A stretch of 64,000 nucleotides of DNA from Comamonas sp. KCTC 72670 (GCA_014656495.1 BNCN01000008.1:248001-312000); one strand, 5' to 3'; shown: positions 43,544 to 52,072, counted from the stretch's first letter. Translations and numbers: made by a program. Notes: a model not told the origin generated them from the letters alone.

Positions 43544-44074
43544 TCACGCCGCGCGCGTGCTCAGCGCCTCCTCGGCGGCGCGGGGCAGGGGCGCGCACCG
43601 CCGCCAGCCCACCTTCAACGCCACCCACAGGGCGGGCAGCGTCAGGAGGTCCTCGACGTCCGCGGTGTGCTTGACGGGGCGCACGGGGGGAATCCAGCCC
43701 TTGTCCGTGATGAGCGCCCAGGCCGCGTGCGCGGGCCATTGCAGGAGGCCCAGCCCCCAGCGCCAGCCGTCCCCCGCGAGCGCGGACACCTGGATGAGGG
43801 AGAAGCACAGGCCCGTCGCCAGCACGCAGGCGTGGAGCACCGCCCGGGACGGTTGAAAGTCCCGGGCGTCGCGGGTGCTGAGCCGCTCCCACAGCCCCTG
43901 GAGCAGCAGCGGGAACATGGCGAGCCCCGCCACGTCCGAGAGCTTGCCGGTCCACCAGGATGGCCACCGCGCCTTGAACACGTGGTCGTTGAGGATGAGC
44001 AGGGCCACCGCCACGAGGATGGCGGGATGGAGCATGGCGCTGCCCGGAGTCGGTCGCTCAGGCGCGGGGGGCAT
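43544..44074 (-). CDS. Small multi-spanning membrane protein of unknown function
   Basis: A 176-residue protein with four predicted membrane helices. The block ILNDHVFKARWPSWWTGKLS followed by DVAGLAMFPLLLQ is characteristic of an uncharacterised bacterial membrane family (pattern ND..hK...P.W.TGKLSD.aGL), which I recognise only by shape. The start at ATG 44074 lies 3 bases after the stop of the upstream minus-strand gene, so they form an operon. Confidence 0.72.
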   Translation of the reverse strand: MPPAPERPTPGSAMLHPAILVAVALLILNDHVFKARWPSWWTGKLSDVAGLAMFPLLLQGLWERLSTRDARDFQPSRAVLHACVLATGLCFSLIQVSALAGDGWRWGLGLLQWPAHAAWALITDKGWIPPVRPVKHTADVEDLLTLPALWVALKVGWRRCAPLPRAAEEALSTRAA

Positions 44075-44077
44075 GGC

Positions 44078-44647
44078 TCAGAGGTCCGCGATGGTGATGC
44101 CGATGTCCCGCTGGGACAGCTCATCCGGGGAGTCGTGGTAGACGGCGACCGTCAGGTCCCAGTCGGCGATCTCCACGGTGCCAGGCGCTTCGCTGTCGAG
44201 AATGAACTCCAGTTGCGTCTCGAGCAGGCACTCCTGTCTGGCTTTGCAGGTCATGTGGAATGAGCCTTGGGCCTGATGGTTCACGGGCCGAGGCTGCGCA
44301 TCCTCCGCCGGCGCGTCGCTCTCGCCGTGGAGGGAGCCGACCCAGTTCAGGCGGAACCTGGGGATGGGTGAGCCCTCTTCCTCCGGGGTCCATTCGATCC
44401 TCACGTTCGTGTCCACGCTGACGGAGGCCGAGAGGTCCTTCTGCGGGGTGAGGCGAATCGTGACGTTGCGGGTGACCTTCTGTTGCTCCGCGCTCATCGT
44501 GAACCGAGGCCCGGCGAAGGGGCTCGTGGTGGTGGTGTGGCTTTCGGACGTGGCCACGGTTCCGATGCACGCGATGAGCAGTGCCGCGCGGGCAGTCCAG
44601 TTGCGAATCGATGCGCCCGCGGTGGTGATGGACTTCGAGAGATGCAC
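44078..44647 (-). CDS. Exported protein of unknown function
   Basis: A 189-residue protein from GTG 44647 (AGGGGG 4 bases upstream). A hydrophobic signal (about 18-33, WTARAALLIACIGTVA) is followed by a beta-rich domain with one likely disulfide (MTCKARQECLL). The alternating pattern of polar and hydrophobic residues (VTRNVTIRLTPQ, LSASVSVDTNVRIEW) suggests an Ig- or cupredoxin-like sandwich. No family is recognised. It is the first gene of a two-gene unit with the membrane protein downstream. Confidence 0.68.
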   Translation of the reverse strand: MHLSKSITTAGASIRNWTARAALLIACIGTVATSESHTTTTSPFAGPRFTMSAEQQKVTRNVTIRLTPQKDLSASVSVDTNVRIEWTPEEEGSPIPRFRLNWVGSLHGESDAPAEDAQPRPVNHQAQGSFHMTCKARQECLLETQLEFILDSEAPGTVEIADWDLTVAVYHDSPDELSQRDIGITIADL

Positions 44648-44801
44648 GGTACCCCCTGGAGTGGATGCTCCGGCCGTAGAGCAACCGCCGTGCCGTGGCC
44701 TTTCAGAGGGGAGCCTTCACCGCGCCGAGAGGAAACCCTGACTTTGGTGTCCGACCCGGGATGTCACGAATGTCAGCCCGGGCCCTGGCTGGGGCTGGGG
44801 T

Positions 44802-45092
44802 TCAGCGGACCTCGGGGCAGTCCCAGACGTTGCGCGTGCCGAGCGGCCGGCAGACGCAGACGTAGTCGGACCAGATGCCATCCGTACAGGCCTGCGTCGT
44901 GCCCTGACGGGCGCACGAGGTGTAGTGGAGGTTCCAGCAGAACGGGAGCAGGTCACGGCCCTGGCTGAGCTCGTCTGCCGCCTCCTGGCTCACGAGCGCC
45001 TCCGGGTCCACCGACACGTCCTCCGGGTCGAACTCAGGCGCGGCGAAGGCGGGCAGGGAGAGCGACAGCACGGCGAGGAACACCTTCTTCAT
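44802..45092 (-). CDS. Small exported Cys-containing protein
   Basis: A 96-residue protein from ATG 45092 (GGAG 7 bases upstream). A clear signal peptide (MKKVFLAVLSLSLPAFA-AP) is followed by an acidic segment (FDPEDVSVDPEALVSQEAAD) and a C-terminal region with six Cys (FCWNLHYTSC, QACTDG, YVCVCRPLG, WDCPEV). This suggests a small disulfide-bonded domain. Function is unknown. A promoter with a perfect TATAAT lies just upstream. Confidence 0.75.
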   Translation of the reverse strand: MKKVFLAVLSLSLPAFAAPEFDPEDVSVDPEALVSQEAADELSQGRDLLPFCWNLHYTSCARQGTTQACTDGIWSDYVCVCRPLGTRNVWDCPEVR

Positions 45093-45130
45093 GGGCACGC
45101 TCCAGGGGCTGCGAGGGATTGCTGGGCCGC

Positions 45131-45161
45131 ATTATAGCCTGCGCGCTGACAATGCCTGTCA
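45131..45161 (-). promoter_or_regulatory. Promoter -10 box and overlapping palindrome
   Basis: On the minus strand TATAAT (45136-45131) matches the consensus -10 exactly. A TGACA-N5-TGTCA palindrome (45147-45161) lies 10 bases upstream, where a -35 box would be. The start codon is about 40 bases downstream. Confidence 0.55.
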
Positions 45162-45258
45162 TGGGGCGGCCTGCCCGGTGCGAGTCTGGGATGCGCGACC
45201 CCGCATGCCAATGCGTGCAAGGCCGCGTGCCGGGTGGGGCGCGCCGAGTTCGCGCGCG

Positions 45259-46674
45259 TCACTCGCTGAGCTTGCTGGAGGGAGGAGCCTGCTGCGCTCC
45301 TCCGTCCGGCTCGGCGATGCGGACCGACTTGATGTTGAGGAACTCGTGGATGCCCACGTCCGCCAACTCGCGGCCGTGGCCGGAGTGCTTCACGCCGCCG
45401 AAGGGCAGCCTCGCGTCCGAGGCCACCAGGGCGTTGACGAACACCATGCCCGCGTCGATGCCGTCGATGAAGCGGCGCTGCTCGGCGTCGTCTCGCGTCC
45501 ACACGCTGGCGCCCAGGCCGAACGGGGTCGCGTTGGCCAGCTCCACCGCGTGGTCCACGTCGCGGGCCCGCAGCAGCGTGGCCACGGGGCCGAAGAGCTC
45601 GTCGTGGAAGGCGGGCGCCTGGGGCGGCGGCTCGGCGAGGACGGTGGCCGGGTAGAAGTTCCCCGGGCGCTCCAGCGGCTTTCCGCCCAGCAGGAGCTTC
45701 GCGCCGGCCTTCACGCTGGCCTCCACCTGCGCGTGCAGCCCGTCGAGGATGCTCCGCGTGGCCAGCGGGCCCAGGTCCGTCTTCGCCTCCATGGGGTCGC
45801 CCACGGTGACCTGCTTCATGCGCTCCACGAAGCGGCGCTCGAACTCCGGGTAGATGGCGTCGGCGACGATGAATCGCTTGGCGGCGATGCAGGACTGGCC
45901 GTTGTTGATGAGCCGCGCGGACACCGCCGTCTCCACCGCCTTCTCCAGGTCCGCGCTGGGCATGACGATGAACGGGTCGCTGCCGCCCAGCTCCAGCACC
46001 ACCTTCTTGATGGCCTTGCCCGCCGCGGCGCCCACCGCGCGTCCGGCGCCCTCGCTGCCGGTGAGCGTCACCGCGCGCACGCGCGGGTCCTCGATGACGC
46101 GGTTCACCTCGGACGTCTCGATGAGCAGGTTCTGGAACGCGCCGCGCGGGAACCCGGCCTGGAGGAACAGCGCCTCCAGGGCCTGTGCGCACTGGGGCAC
46201 GTTGTGGGCGTGCTTGAGCAGGCCCACGTTCCCCGCCATCAGCGCGGGCGCGGCGAAGCGCACCACCTGCCAGAAGGGGAAGTTCCACGGCATGATGGCC
46301 AGCACGGGGCCCAGCGGCTGGTAGCGCACGAAGGCGCGGCCAGTGCCCAGGTCCACCTGTTTGTCGCGCAGCAGGGCTTCGCCCCTCTCCACGTAGTAGC
46401 GGCAGGCGGTGGCGCACTTCTTCGCCTCGGCCTTCGCGGCCTCCAGGGGCTTGCCCATCTCCTGCGTCATGATGCGGCCGTAGCGGTCGGCCTCGGCCTC
46501 CAGCAGGTCGGCTGCGCGCCGCAGCCAGGTGGCGCGGTCGGCGTAGGTCGTCTGGCGGTAGGCGCGGAAGGTGTCGGCGGCCGTCTGGAGCTTCGCCTCC
46601 AACTCCTCGGCGGTGAGAGGGGTGAAGGTGCGCAGCGTCTTACCGGTCGCCGGGTCGATGGTGGCAATGGCCAT
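45259..46674 (-). CDS. NAD(P)-dependent succinate-semialdehyde (aldehyde) dehydrogenase
   Basis: The protein is 471 residues from ATG 46674; the upstream extension of the frame is not coding-like. It is a typical aldehyde dehydrogenase: IMPWNFPFWQVVRFAAPALM, TGSEGAGRAVG in the Rossmann fold, the catalytic Glu in VVLELGGSDPFIV, the catalytic Cys in NNGQSCIAAKRF, and ELFGPVATLLR near the end. The set of residues around the active site (FWQVVRFAAPALMAGNVGLL) is that of the YneI/Sad-type succinate-semialdehyde dehydrogenases. It probably oxidises succinate semialdehyde to succinate, though other short semialdehydes cannot be excluded. Confidence 0.92.
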   Translation of the reverse strand: MAIATIDPATGKTLRTFTPLTAEELEAKLQTAADTFRAYRQTTYADRATWLRRAADLLEAEADRYGRIMTQEMGKPLEAAKAEAKKCATACRYYVERGEALLRDKQVDLGTGRAFVRYQPLGPVLAIMPWNFPFWQVVRFAAPALMAGNVGLLKHAHNVPQCAQALEALFLQAGFPRGAFQNLLIETSEVNRVIEDPRVRAVTLTGSEGAGRAVGAAAGKAIKKVVLELGGSDPFIVMPSADLEKAVETAVSARLINNGQSCIAAKRFIVADAIYPEFERRFVERMKQVTVGDPMEAKTDLGPLATRSILDGLHAQVEASVKAGAKLLLGGKPLERPGNFYPATVLAEPPPQAPAFHDELFGPVATLLRARDVDHAVELANATPFGLGASVWTRDDAEQRRFIDGIDAGMVFVNALVASDARLPFGGVKHSGHGRELADVGIHEFLNIKSVRIAEPDGGAQQAPPSSKLSE

Positions 46675-46816
46675 GGAAGTGCCTCCTGAGGGCCCTTTGA
46701 TAGCAGCCGGGCGCGGGGAGACCGTGCCGCTCGTGGCCCGAGCGTCCAGCCGTTCACTCCAGGGCTTTCGCCGCCCTGGCCCCTCCTTTATATGGGGAGC
46801 AGGACTGGAGACCGCC

Positions 46817-47059
46817 ATGGCCACCGACATCATCCGCGAGCGCCGCTTCAACTTCCTCATCGCCGGGGTGCTGTCCTTCTTCATCCCCGGGCTGGGGCAG
46901 CTCTACAAGGGCCAGTTCATCCGCGCCGTCCTGTGGTTCCTGATGGTGGGCGCGGGCTACTGGTTCTTCTTCGTCCCCGGCTTCGTGCTGCACTTCTTCT
47001 GCGTGCTGGGCGCGGCCTTCGGCAGCGCGGGGACGGACCGCATCCGCATGCCGGGCTGA
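46817..47059 (+). CDS. Small two-helix membrane protein
   Basis: An 80-residue protein (ATG 46817, GGAG 7 bases upstream). Two or three hydrophobic helices dominate: FLIAGVLSFFIPGLGQLYKG, FIRAVLWFLMVGAGYWFFFV and FVLHFFCVLGAAFG. The motif FIPGLGQLYKG is typical of TM2/DUF5683-like small membrane proteins, which have no known activity. It is divergent from the dehydrogenase gene. Confidence 0.75.
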   Translation: MATDIIRERRFNFLIAGVLSFFIPGLGQLYKGQFIRAVLWFLMVGAGYWFFFVPGFVLHFFCVLGAAFGSAGTDRIRMPG

Positions 47060-47315
47060 CCCCCTTCACGGAGGTGGGTTGAGGGGCCGGAGGGCGACGC
47101 CCTGGCGGAGCTCTGCCGTGGCATGGCGACGCACGGCCGACCATCGAAGCTGAGCGCGGAGCCGTGGCCTCGGAGGGCGGTGTCGCGGTGGACGCGCTCG
47201 TCGGTGCACTGCACGGCCAGGAGGGTGGTGACACGCAGCTTGAAGGATGGGGGCGTGACTGTTGCCCTGTCCGGGGCGCTGACGCGCGCCACGGCGTGGA
47301 ATGCGTCGGAGATTG
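47060..47315. other. Intergenic region before the ArsR operon
   Basis: About 255 bases with somewhat lower GC than the surroundings and no gene I can support; the promoter of the next operon is at its right end. Confidence 0.4.
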
Positions 47316-47345
47316 TTGACGTGTCGGAGAGTTCCGACGTATTGT
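47316..47345 (+). promoter_or_regulatory. ArsR-operon promoter with palindromic operator
   Basis: TTGACG (47316-47321) and TATTGT (47340-47345) are spaced by 18 bases. Between them lies GTCGGA-GAGT-TCCGAC (47323-47338), a perfect 6-4-6 palindrome. A repressor bound there would block RNA polymerase, which is how ArsR proteins usually act. Transcription would start at or within a few bases of the ATG at 47353. Confidence 0.65.
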
Positions 47346-47352
47346 CCGCTCC

Positions 47353-47670
47353 ATGCATGGCGTCGATGTCTTCTCCGCACTCGCGAATCCGATACGCCGC
47401 GACCTCCTCGTCCACCTTCGCAAGGGGCCAAGGAATGTGTCTGACCTGGCGAGCAACTTCGAGCTGGGGCGGCCTGCCATCTCCGAGCACCTGCAGGTGC
47501 TGCGGAAGGCGGCCCTTGTTCGCGAGGAGCCTCGCGGAAGGGAGCGCTTCTACCACCTTGATCCGCGGCCTCTCGAGGAGGTCGGGATGTGGCTGGAGTC
47601 GTTCGAACGCTATTGGAATCGACGGCTCGACGATCTCGAGGTGCTGCTGAACGAGGAGGATGCAAAGTGA
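47353..47670 (+). CDS. ArsR-family transcriptional regulator
   Basis: A 105-residue winged-helix protein. It starts FSALANPIRRDLLVHLRKGP, then NVSDLASNFELGRPAISEHL (recognition helix), VLRKAALVREEPRGRERFYH (wing) and a C-terminal helix (MWLESFERYWNRRLDDLEVL). It has no Cys pairs of metal-sensing ArsR proteins, so it belongs to the group paired with SRPBCC proteins, as in the YdfF type. There is no Shine-Dalgarno upstream of ATG 47353 and the promoter lies immediately before it, so the message is probably leaderless. The stop overlaps the next start as GTGA. Confidence 0.9.
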   Translation: MHGVDVFSALANPIRRDLLVHLRKGPRNVSDLASNFELGRPAISEHLQVLRKAALVREEPRGRERFYHLDPRPLEEVGMWLESFERYWNRRLDDLEVLLNEEDAK

Positions 47671-48071
47671 AGAAGGAGCTTGGGACGATTCGTTTCGAAC
47701 GCGTGTACACGCAGGCCCCCGGCAAGGTCTGGCGTGCGTTGACGGAGCCGGAGCTCGTCGCGCGTTGGTGGGCTCCTGGCGACATCCGCGCCGAGGTCGG
47801 CCATCGCTTCAACATGGACATGGGGCCTTGGGGGCAGCAGCCGTGCGAGGTGATTGCCGTCGAGCCGGAGCGTCGATTCAGCTACCGCTTCGCCGAGCCG
47901 ACATTGAACACGACCATCACCTGGGAGCTCGCGCCGGAAGGTTCGGGCACGCGCCTGACGCTCACGCATGAGGGCTTCGACCTCGACTCGCCCATGGGAC
48001 GTCGCGCCTACGAAGGAATGAAGCCGGGCTGGCCTGGGCTCCTCGAGAAGCTCGCCACCGTGCTCGACTGA
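47667..48071 (+). CDS. SRPBCC/AHSA1-domain protein
   Basis: The protein is 134 residues from GTG 47667, which overlaps the ArsR stop (GTGA) and has GAGGAGGA at 47654-47661. The whole chain is one AHSA1-type START-like domain: RVYTQAPGKVWRALTEPELV, ARWWAPGDIR, ITWELAPEGSGTRLTLTHEG and GWPGLLEKLATVLD. These domains form a hydrophobic cavity for small ligands. Coupled ArsR/SRPBCC pairs are common and probably respond to an unknown small molecule, with the second protein as a ligand-binding or detoxifying partner. Confidence 0.88.
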   Translation: MKKELGTIRFERVYTQAPGKVWRALTEPELVARWWAPGDIRAEVGHRFNMDMGPWGQQPCEVIAVEPERRFSYRFAEPTLNTTITWELAPEGSGTRLTLTHEGFDLDSPMGRRAYEGMKPGWPGLLEKLATVLD

Positions 48072-48253
48072 GCGCTGCGACGGGGGGGGCTCGACCGCCC
48101 CGGGGCGCCAGTTGCTGGAGTCGTGTGCGCCTCGACCCCCCGCTGCCCTCGCCGCCATGACGCAACGGTGACGGAATCCTGGCGGAACGCCCGCCAGCGC
48201 CTCGTCACGCCCAGCTACCTCTCGGGTTGCCTCTTCGAAAGGAGCGACCGCGT

Positions 48254-48673
48254 ATGGGCATGTCCGCTGGTGCTGGCCGGGGTGGAATCAAGAGCGACAT
48301 CAACGTCACCCCGCTCGTGGACGTCGTGCTGGTGCTGCTCATCATCTTCATGGTGGTGACGCCCCTGATGAAGCGCGGGCGGGACGTGACGCTGCCCAAG
48401 GCCTCTCAGCCCGAGGAGAAGTCGGCCGAGGAGCCTCTCTTCCTGTCGATGACGGCGGACCGGAAGCTGTACGTCGAGGAGGACCTGTATCCCGATGAGG
48501 CCGCCTTCCTGGCCCGGCTCCAGACGGAGCTGCGGAAGACGCCGGGGCGGAGGCTCCTGCTCAAGGCGGACCAGTCCCTCACGTATGGGGACGTCGGGCG
48601 AATCGTCCAGAAGGTCCGGGTGGCGGGCGTGGGGCAGGTGGCCCTGGGCGTGGAGGTCGTCGAGCGCCCCTAG
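48254..48673 (+). CDS. ExbD/TolR-family protein
   Basis: The protein is 139 residues from ATG 48254 (AAAGGAG about 10 bases upstream). It has the family plan: a short cytosolic start with SDINVTPLVDVVLVLLIIFM, whose Asp in the membrane helix (near 27) is the proton-carrying residue, then a periplasmic domain (KLYVEEDLYPDEAAFLARLQ, LLLKADQSLTYGDVGRIVQK). ExbD works with ExbB to energise TonB, and TolR and MotB-like proteins are relatives. No ExbB gene is next to it, so its partner must be encoded elsewhere. Confidence 0.92.
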   Translation: MGMSAGAGRGGIKSDINVTPLVDVVLVLLIIFMVVTPLMKRGRDVTLPKASQPEEKSAEEPLFLSMTADRKLYVEEDLYPDEAAFLARLQTELRKTPGRRLLLKADQSLTYGDVGRIVQKVRVAGVGQVALGVEVVERP

Positions 48674-48740
48674 CGCGCTTCAGCGGACGTTCTGCGCGAG
48701 CGTCGCCCCGTTCCGCGCGCGAGTGCATAGAGTCACGAAC

Positions 48741-49469
48741 ATGTGGCGGAGGCTCTGGCAGCGGATGTCGGGATGGGACGTGGCGGTGACGCGGCTGCTG
48801 GGCCTCATCTGGCTCCTGCTGATCTGCTGCCTGGGCTTCATCGCCTTGTCGGACGAAGTGGCGGAAGGCGCGACGCAGCAGTTCGATGAGCGCATCCTGC
48901 GGGCCCTGCGCAGCCCCGAGGACCCCGCGCAGCCGCGGGGCCCCTGGTGGCTGCGGCGCACGGCGGAGGACGTGACGGCACTGGGTGGCATCCCGGTGCT
49001 GGCGCTCGTCACGCTGGCGGTGTGCGGCTTCCTGCTGCTGGTGCGGCGCTACTGGACGTTGCTGCTCGTGCTCGGCGCGACGCTGGGGGGCGCGGGCCTC
49101 AACGTCCTGCTCAAGCAGCTCTTCGCCCGGCCCCGGCCGTCCGTGGTGCCGCACCTCACCGAGGTGCTCAGCCAGAGCTTCCCCAGCGGGCACGCGATGC
49201 TGTCCGCCACCGTGTACCTCACGCTGGGCGCGCTGCTGGGACAGCTCGCCGAGCGCACGCGGCTCAAAATCTACATCCTCGCGGTGTCCCTGCTGCTGCC
49301 CTTCCTCGTGGGCCTGACGCGCGTCTACCTGGGCGTGCATTACCCCACGGACGTGCTGGGCGGCTGGGTGGCCGGGCTGGCGTGGGCGCTGCTCATGGCC
49401 GTGTGTGCCCGCGCGCTGCGTCGCCGCAGCCCCGCCTTGCGCGAGGAGGCGCGGCGCCCGGTGGCGTGA
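48741..49469 (+). CDS. PAP2-family membrane phosphatase
   Basis: A 242-residue protein with five or six membrane helices. The three motifs of the acid phosphatase/PAP2 superfamily are present: KQLFARPRP (K-x6-RP), FPSGH, and TRVYLGVHYPTDVLGG (R-x5-H-x3-D). In bacteria these enzymes remove phosphate from undecaprenyl pyrophosphate or phosphatidic acid. The initial part (LRALRSPEDPAQPRGPWWLR) matches PgpB/YodM-like proteins in which the first periplasmic loop includes RTAEDVTALGG. The physiological substrate is not certain from sequence. It follows ExbD at 68 bases. Confidence 0.9.
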   Translation: MWRRLWQRMSGWDVAVTRLLGLIWLLLICCLGFIALSDEVAEGATQQFDERILRALRSPEDPAQPRGPWWLRRTAEDVTALGGIPVLALVTLAVCGFLLLVRRYWTLLLVLGATLGGAGLNVLLKQLFARPRPSVVPHLTEVLSQSFPSGHAMLSATVYLTLGALLGQLAERTRLKIYILAVSLLLPFLVGLTRVYLGVHYPTDVLGGWVAGLAWALLMAVCARALRRRSPALREEARRPVA

Positions 49470-49623
49470 GGGCCGCGGCTGGCGGCCGGTGCCTGCCGCG
49501 CCGTCTGGCCGTCCGCGTCAGGGCCGCCCTCGCCGTTCACTTCGCGAAGCTCACCCGGGACCCCGAGCCGAGGGGGCCCGGCGCCCCTGGCCCTCGGGGC
49601 ACCCCCGTGAGAGACATGAGGCC

Positions 49624-51384
49624 ATGAGCCTGCGGGACTGGCTGTCGCGGATGGGGTGGGGCGGCGCGTCGGTGCCCGCCTTCTATGACGAGTCCTACCG
49701 CCTGCCGCTCACGGGCATCGAGTCCTCGGTGGGCATCGAGCCCCGCGGCGTGGACTTCACCACCTGGTACCTGTTGGAGGCGCGCGCCCTGCGCTCCCGG
49801 GACGTGCACCATCCGCAGCCCGTCGGCTTCGCGGACCTCGCGCGCGTGCATGACGCGGCCTATCTGGAGTCGCTCGGCCAGCCCGAGACGCTCGCGCGCA
49901 TCTTCGCCACCGACCCCGCGGAGATACCGGTGGACGCCCTGCTGTCCAACCTGCGCCGCGTCTGTGGCGGCACGCTGGCCGCCGCGAGGCTCGCCGTCGC
50001 CCGGGGCGGCCCGGTGGTGAACATGGCGGGCGGCTTCCACCACGCGGCCCCCGCGCGCGGCGGCGGCTTCTGCGCCGTGAACGACATCGCGGTGGCGCTC
50101 GCGGCGCTGCACGCGGACGGCTTCGAGGGGCAGGCCGTGGTGCTTGATTTGGACGCCCACCCACCCGACGGCACGGCGGAGTGCCTCGCGGGACAGTCGC
50201 GGGCCTGGATTGGCTCGCTGTCGGGCAGTGACTGGGGCGCGCTCGCGCCCGGGGTGGACGAGACGCGCGTCCCCGCGCACACGGATGACCGGACCTATCT
50301 GGCCCTGCTCGACGGGCTCCTGTCGCGGATGCCCAAGCCCGACGTGGCCTTCGTCATCGCGGGCAGCGACGTGCTGGAGGGGGACCGCTTCGGCCGCGTG
50401 GGCCTGTCATTGGACGGTGCCCGGCGCAGGGACCGCGCCCTGGCGCGCGCGCTGCGAGGTGTCCCCAGCGTCTGGCTCCCGGGCGGCGGCTACCACCGCG
50501 ACGCGTGGAAGGTGTTCGCGGGCACGGTGCTCGTGCTGGCGGGGCAGGGGCATCGCCGCATCAAGGCCCGGTATGACCCGCTGAGCGCGCGCTACCAGCA
50601 CATCGCCCGGCTGCTGACGCGCGAGGGCGCCACGCCGCTGGACGAGCCCATCACCCAGGAGGACCTGGAGGGCTCGCTGGGCCTGGGCGGCGGGAGGCTC
50701 CAGCCGCGGGTGATGGGCTACTACACGGCGCAGGTGCTGGAGTACGCCTTCTTCCGCTACGGCATCCTCTCCTACGTGGAGCGCCTGGGGTACAGCCGGG
50801 TGCGCGTGCAGATAGGCGCGGTGGGGGAGGGGGACCGCATGGAGGTGCTCGGCAGCGCGGGCGGTCAGGAGCACCTGCTGGTGGACTGCGTCGTGGAGCG
50901 CCGCTCGCTGGCGGGGGAGCCCTTCCTCTTCGTCAACTGGCTCAGCCTGCGCCACCCGCGCGCCCGCTTCGGCGAGGGCCGTCAGCGGCTCCCTGGGCAG
51001 GACGTGCCGGGCCTGGGCCTGGCGCGCGAGGCGACGGAGATGCTGCTGCTGATGGCGAAGCGGCTCTCCCTGGCGGGCGTGGCCTTCCGGCCCATGTGGT
51101 TCCACCTGGCGGTCCTGGCGCGCTTCCGCTTCCGCTTCCTGGACCCCGCGCGGCAGGGGCGCTTCGAGGCCCTGCTGCGGGACTTGAAGCAGGTCCCCAT
51201 GCTGGAGGTCTCCCAGGCGCTGGTGGACGGGCAGGTGCGCCTCAATGGCGAGCCCTACACCTGGGAGGCGGGGGACCTGGTGTCGCGCCTGGAGCCCACG
51301 CAGGAGGACGCGGAGGCCACCGCGCGGGAGCGCGAGCGGTGCCGCTTCACCTGGGAACCCACGCGGCTGGCCACCGGAGCGTGA
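49624..51384 (+). CDS. Histone-deacetylase-family protein with long C-terminal extension
   Basis: The protein is 586 residues from ATG 49624. Residues about 15-310 form the arginase/deacetylase fold. Visible active-site elements are HH (139-140) in GGFHHAAPARGGGFCAVND, zinc ligands Asp177 and His179 in LDLDAHPPDG, a third ligand Asp249 in AGSDVLEGDRFG, and LPGGGYH for the catalytic Tyr. This is the AcuC/HDAC class, which removes acetyl groups from lysine or polyamines. The remaining 270 residues (YDPLSARYQHIARLLTREGA to the end) form an extra domain with no family I recognise. It ends 12 bases before the acetyltransferase-like gene, so the two are cotranscribed. Confidence 0.88.
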   Translation: MSLRDWLSRMGWGGASVPAFYDESYRLPLTGIESSVGIEPRGVDFTTWYLLEARALRSRDVHHPQPVGFADLARVHDAAYLESLGQPETLARIFATDPAEIPVDALLSNLRRVCGGTLAAARLAVARGGPVVNMAGGFHHAAPARGGGFCAVNDIAVALAALHADGFEGQAVVLDLDAHPPDGTAECLAGQSRAWIGSLSGSDWGALAPGVDETRVPAHTDDRTYLALLDGLLSRMPKPDVAFVIAGSDVLEGDRFGRVGLSLDGARRRDRALARALRGVPSVWLPGGGYHRDAWKVFAGTVLVLAGQGHRRIKARYDPLSARYQHIARLLTREGATPLDEPITQEDLEGSLGLGGGRLQPRVMGYYTAQVLEYAFFRYGILSYVERLGYSRVRVQIGAVGEGDRMEVLGSAGGQEHLLVDCVVERRSLAGEPFLFVNWLSLRHPRARFGEGRQRLPGQDVPGLGLAREATEMLLLMAKRLSLAGVAFRPMWFHLAVLARFRFRFLDPARQGRFEALLRDLKQVPMLEVSQALVDGQVRLNGEPYTWEAGDLVSRLEPTQEDAEATARERERCRFTWEPTRLATGA

Positions 51385-51396
51385 TAGGGAACCGGC

Positions 51397-52056
51397 GTGG
51401 ACCTGGACGCGCTTCGCCGTGAGCAGCACAAGCGCCGGCTCTCCTGGATGCCGTGGCTCTACTTCGTCCTCAAGCCGCGTCACCGCGGGTGGGCGGAGGC
51501 CTGGCAGCGCGAGGTGCAGCAGCACCTGCGCGACATGGAGACGGTGGAAATCGAGGAGGGGTGCTTCATCGCCCCCGAGGCACGCATCTTCGCCGAGTTG
51601 GGGCGCACCGTCGTCATCGGCCGGGGGTGCAGCATCGCCGCGGACGTCTTCCTCCATGGCCCGGTGGTGCTCGGGCCGGGGGTGAGCATCAACGCCCGGG
51701 CGAGCCTGGACGGCGGCGCGGCGGGCATCCGCGTCGGCGAGGGCACCCGCATCGCCACCGGCGCCACCCTCTACGCCTTCGACCATGGAATCGCCCCGGA
51801 CCGGCCGGTGCGTGACCAGCCCGTGACGTCCCGGGGGCTCGTCATCGGCGCGGACGTCTGGGTGGGGGCCAACGCCGGTATCACGGACGGTGTCACCGTG
51901 GGCGACCACGCCGTGGTGGCCATGGGGGCCGTCGTCACGCGGGATGTCCCGGAATGGGCCATTGTCGCCGGCGTGCCCGCCCGCGTCATTGGCGACCGGC
52001 GCGAACGGCCCCGCTCAGGTGCTCCGGGTGGGTGGGAGCCCGGAGACGGAGCGTGA
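51397..52056 (+). CDS. Left-handed beta-helix (hexapeptide) acyltransferase
   Basis: The protein is 219 residues from GTG 51397, starting 12 bases after the deacetylase-like gene. An N-terminal helical cap (LRREQHKRRLSWMPWLYFVL) precedes a stack of hexapeptide coils (IEEGCFIAPEARIFAELGRT, VVIGRGCSIAADVFLHGPVV, ITDGVTVGDHAVVAMGAVVT), typical of CatB/maltose O-acetyltransferase-type trimers. The catalytic His is likely in AFDHGIAPD. These enzymes use acetyl-CoA on sugars or small molecules; here the acceptor is unknown. Confidence 0.85.
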   Translation: MDLDALRREQHKRRLSWMPWLYFVLKPRHRGWAEAWQREVQQHLRDMETVEIEEGCFIAPEARIFAELGRTVVIGRGCSIAADVFLHGPVVLGPGVSINARASLDGGAAGIRVGEGTRIATGATLYAFDHGIAPDRPVRDQPVTSRGLVIGADVWVGANAGITDGVTVGDHAVVAMGAVVTRDVPEWAIVAGVPARVIGDRRERPRSGAPGGWEPGDGA

Positions 52057-52072
52057 AGTTCTCCCGCCTTCA

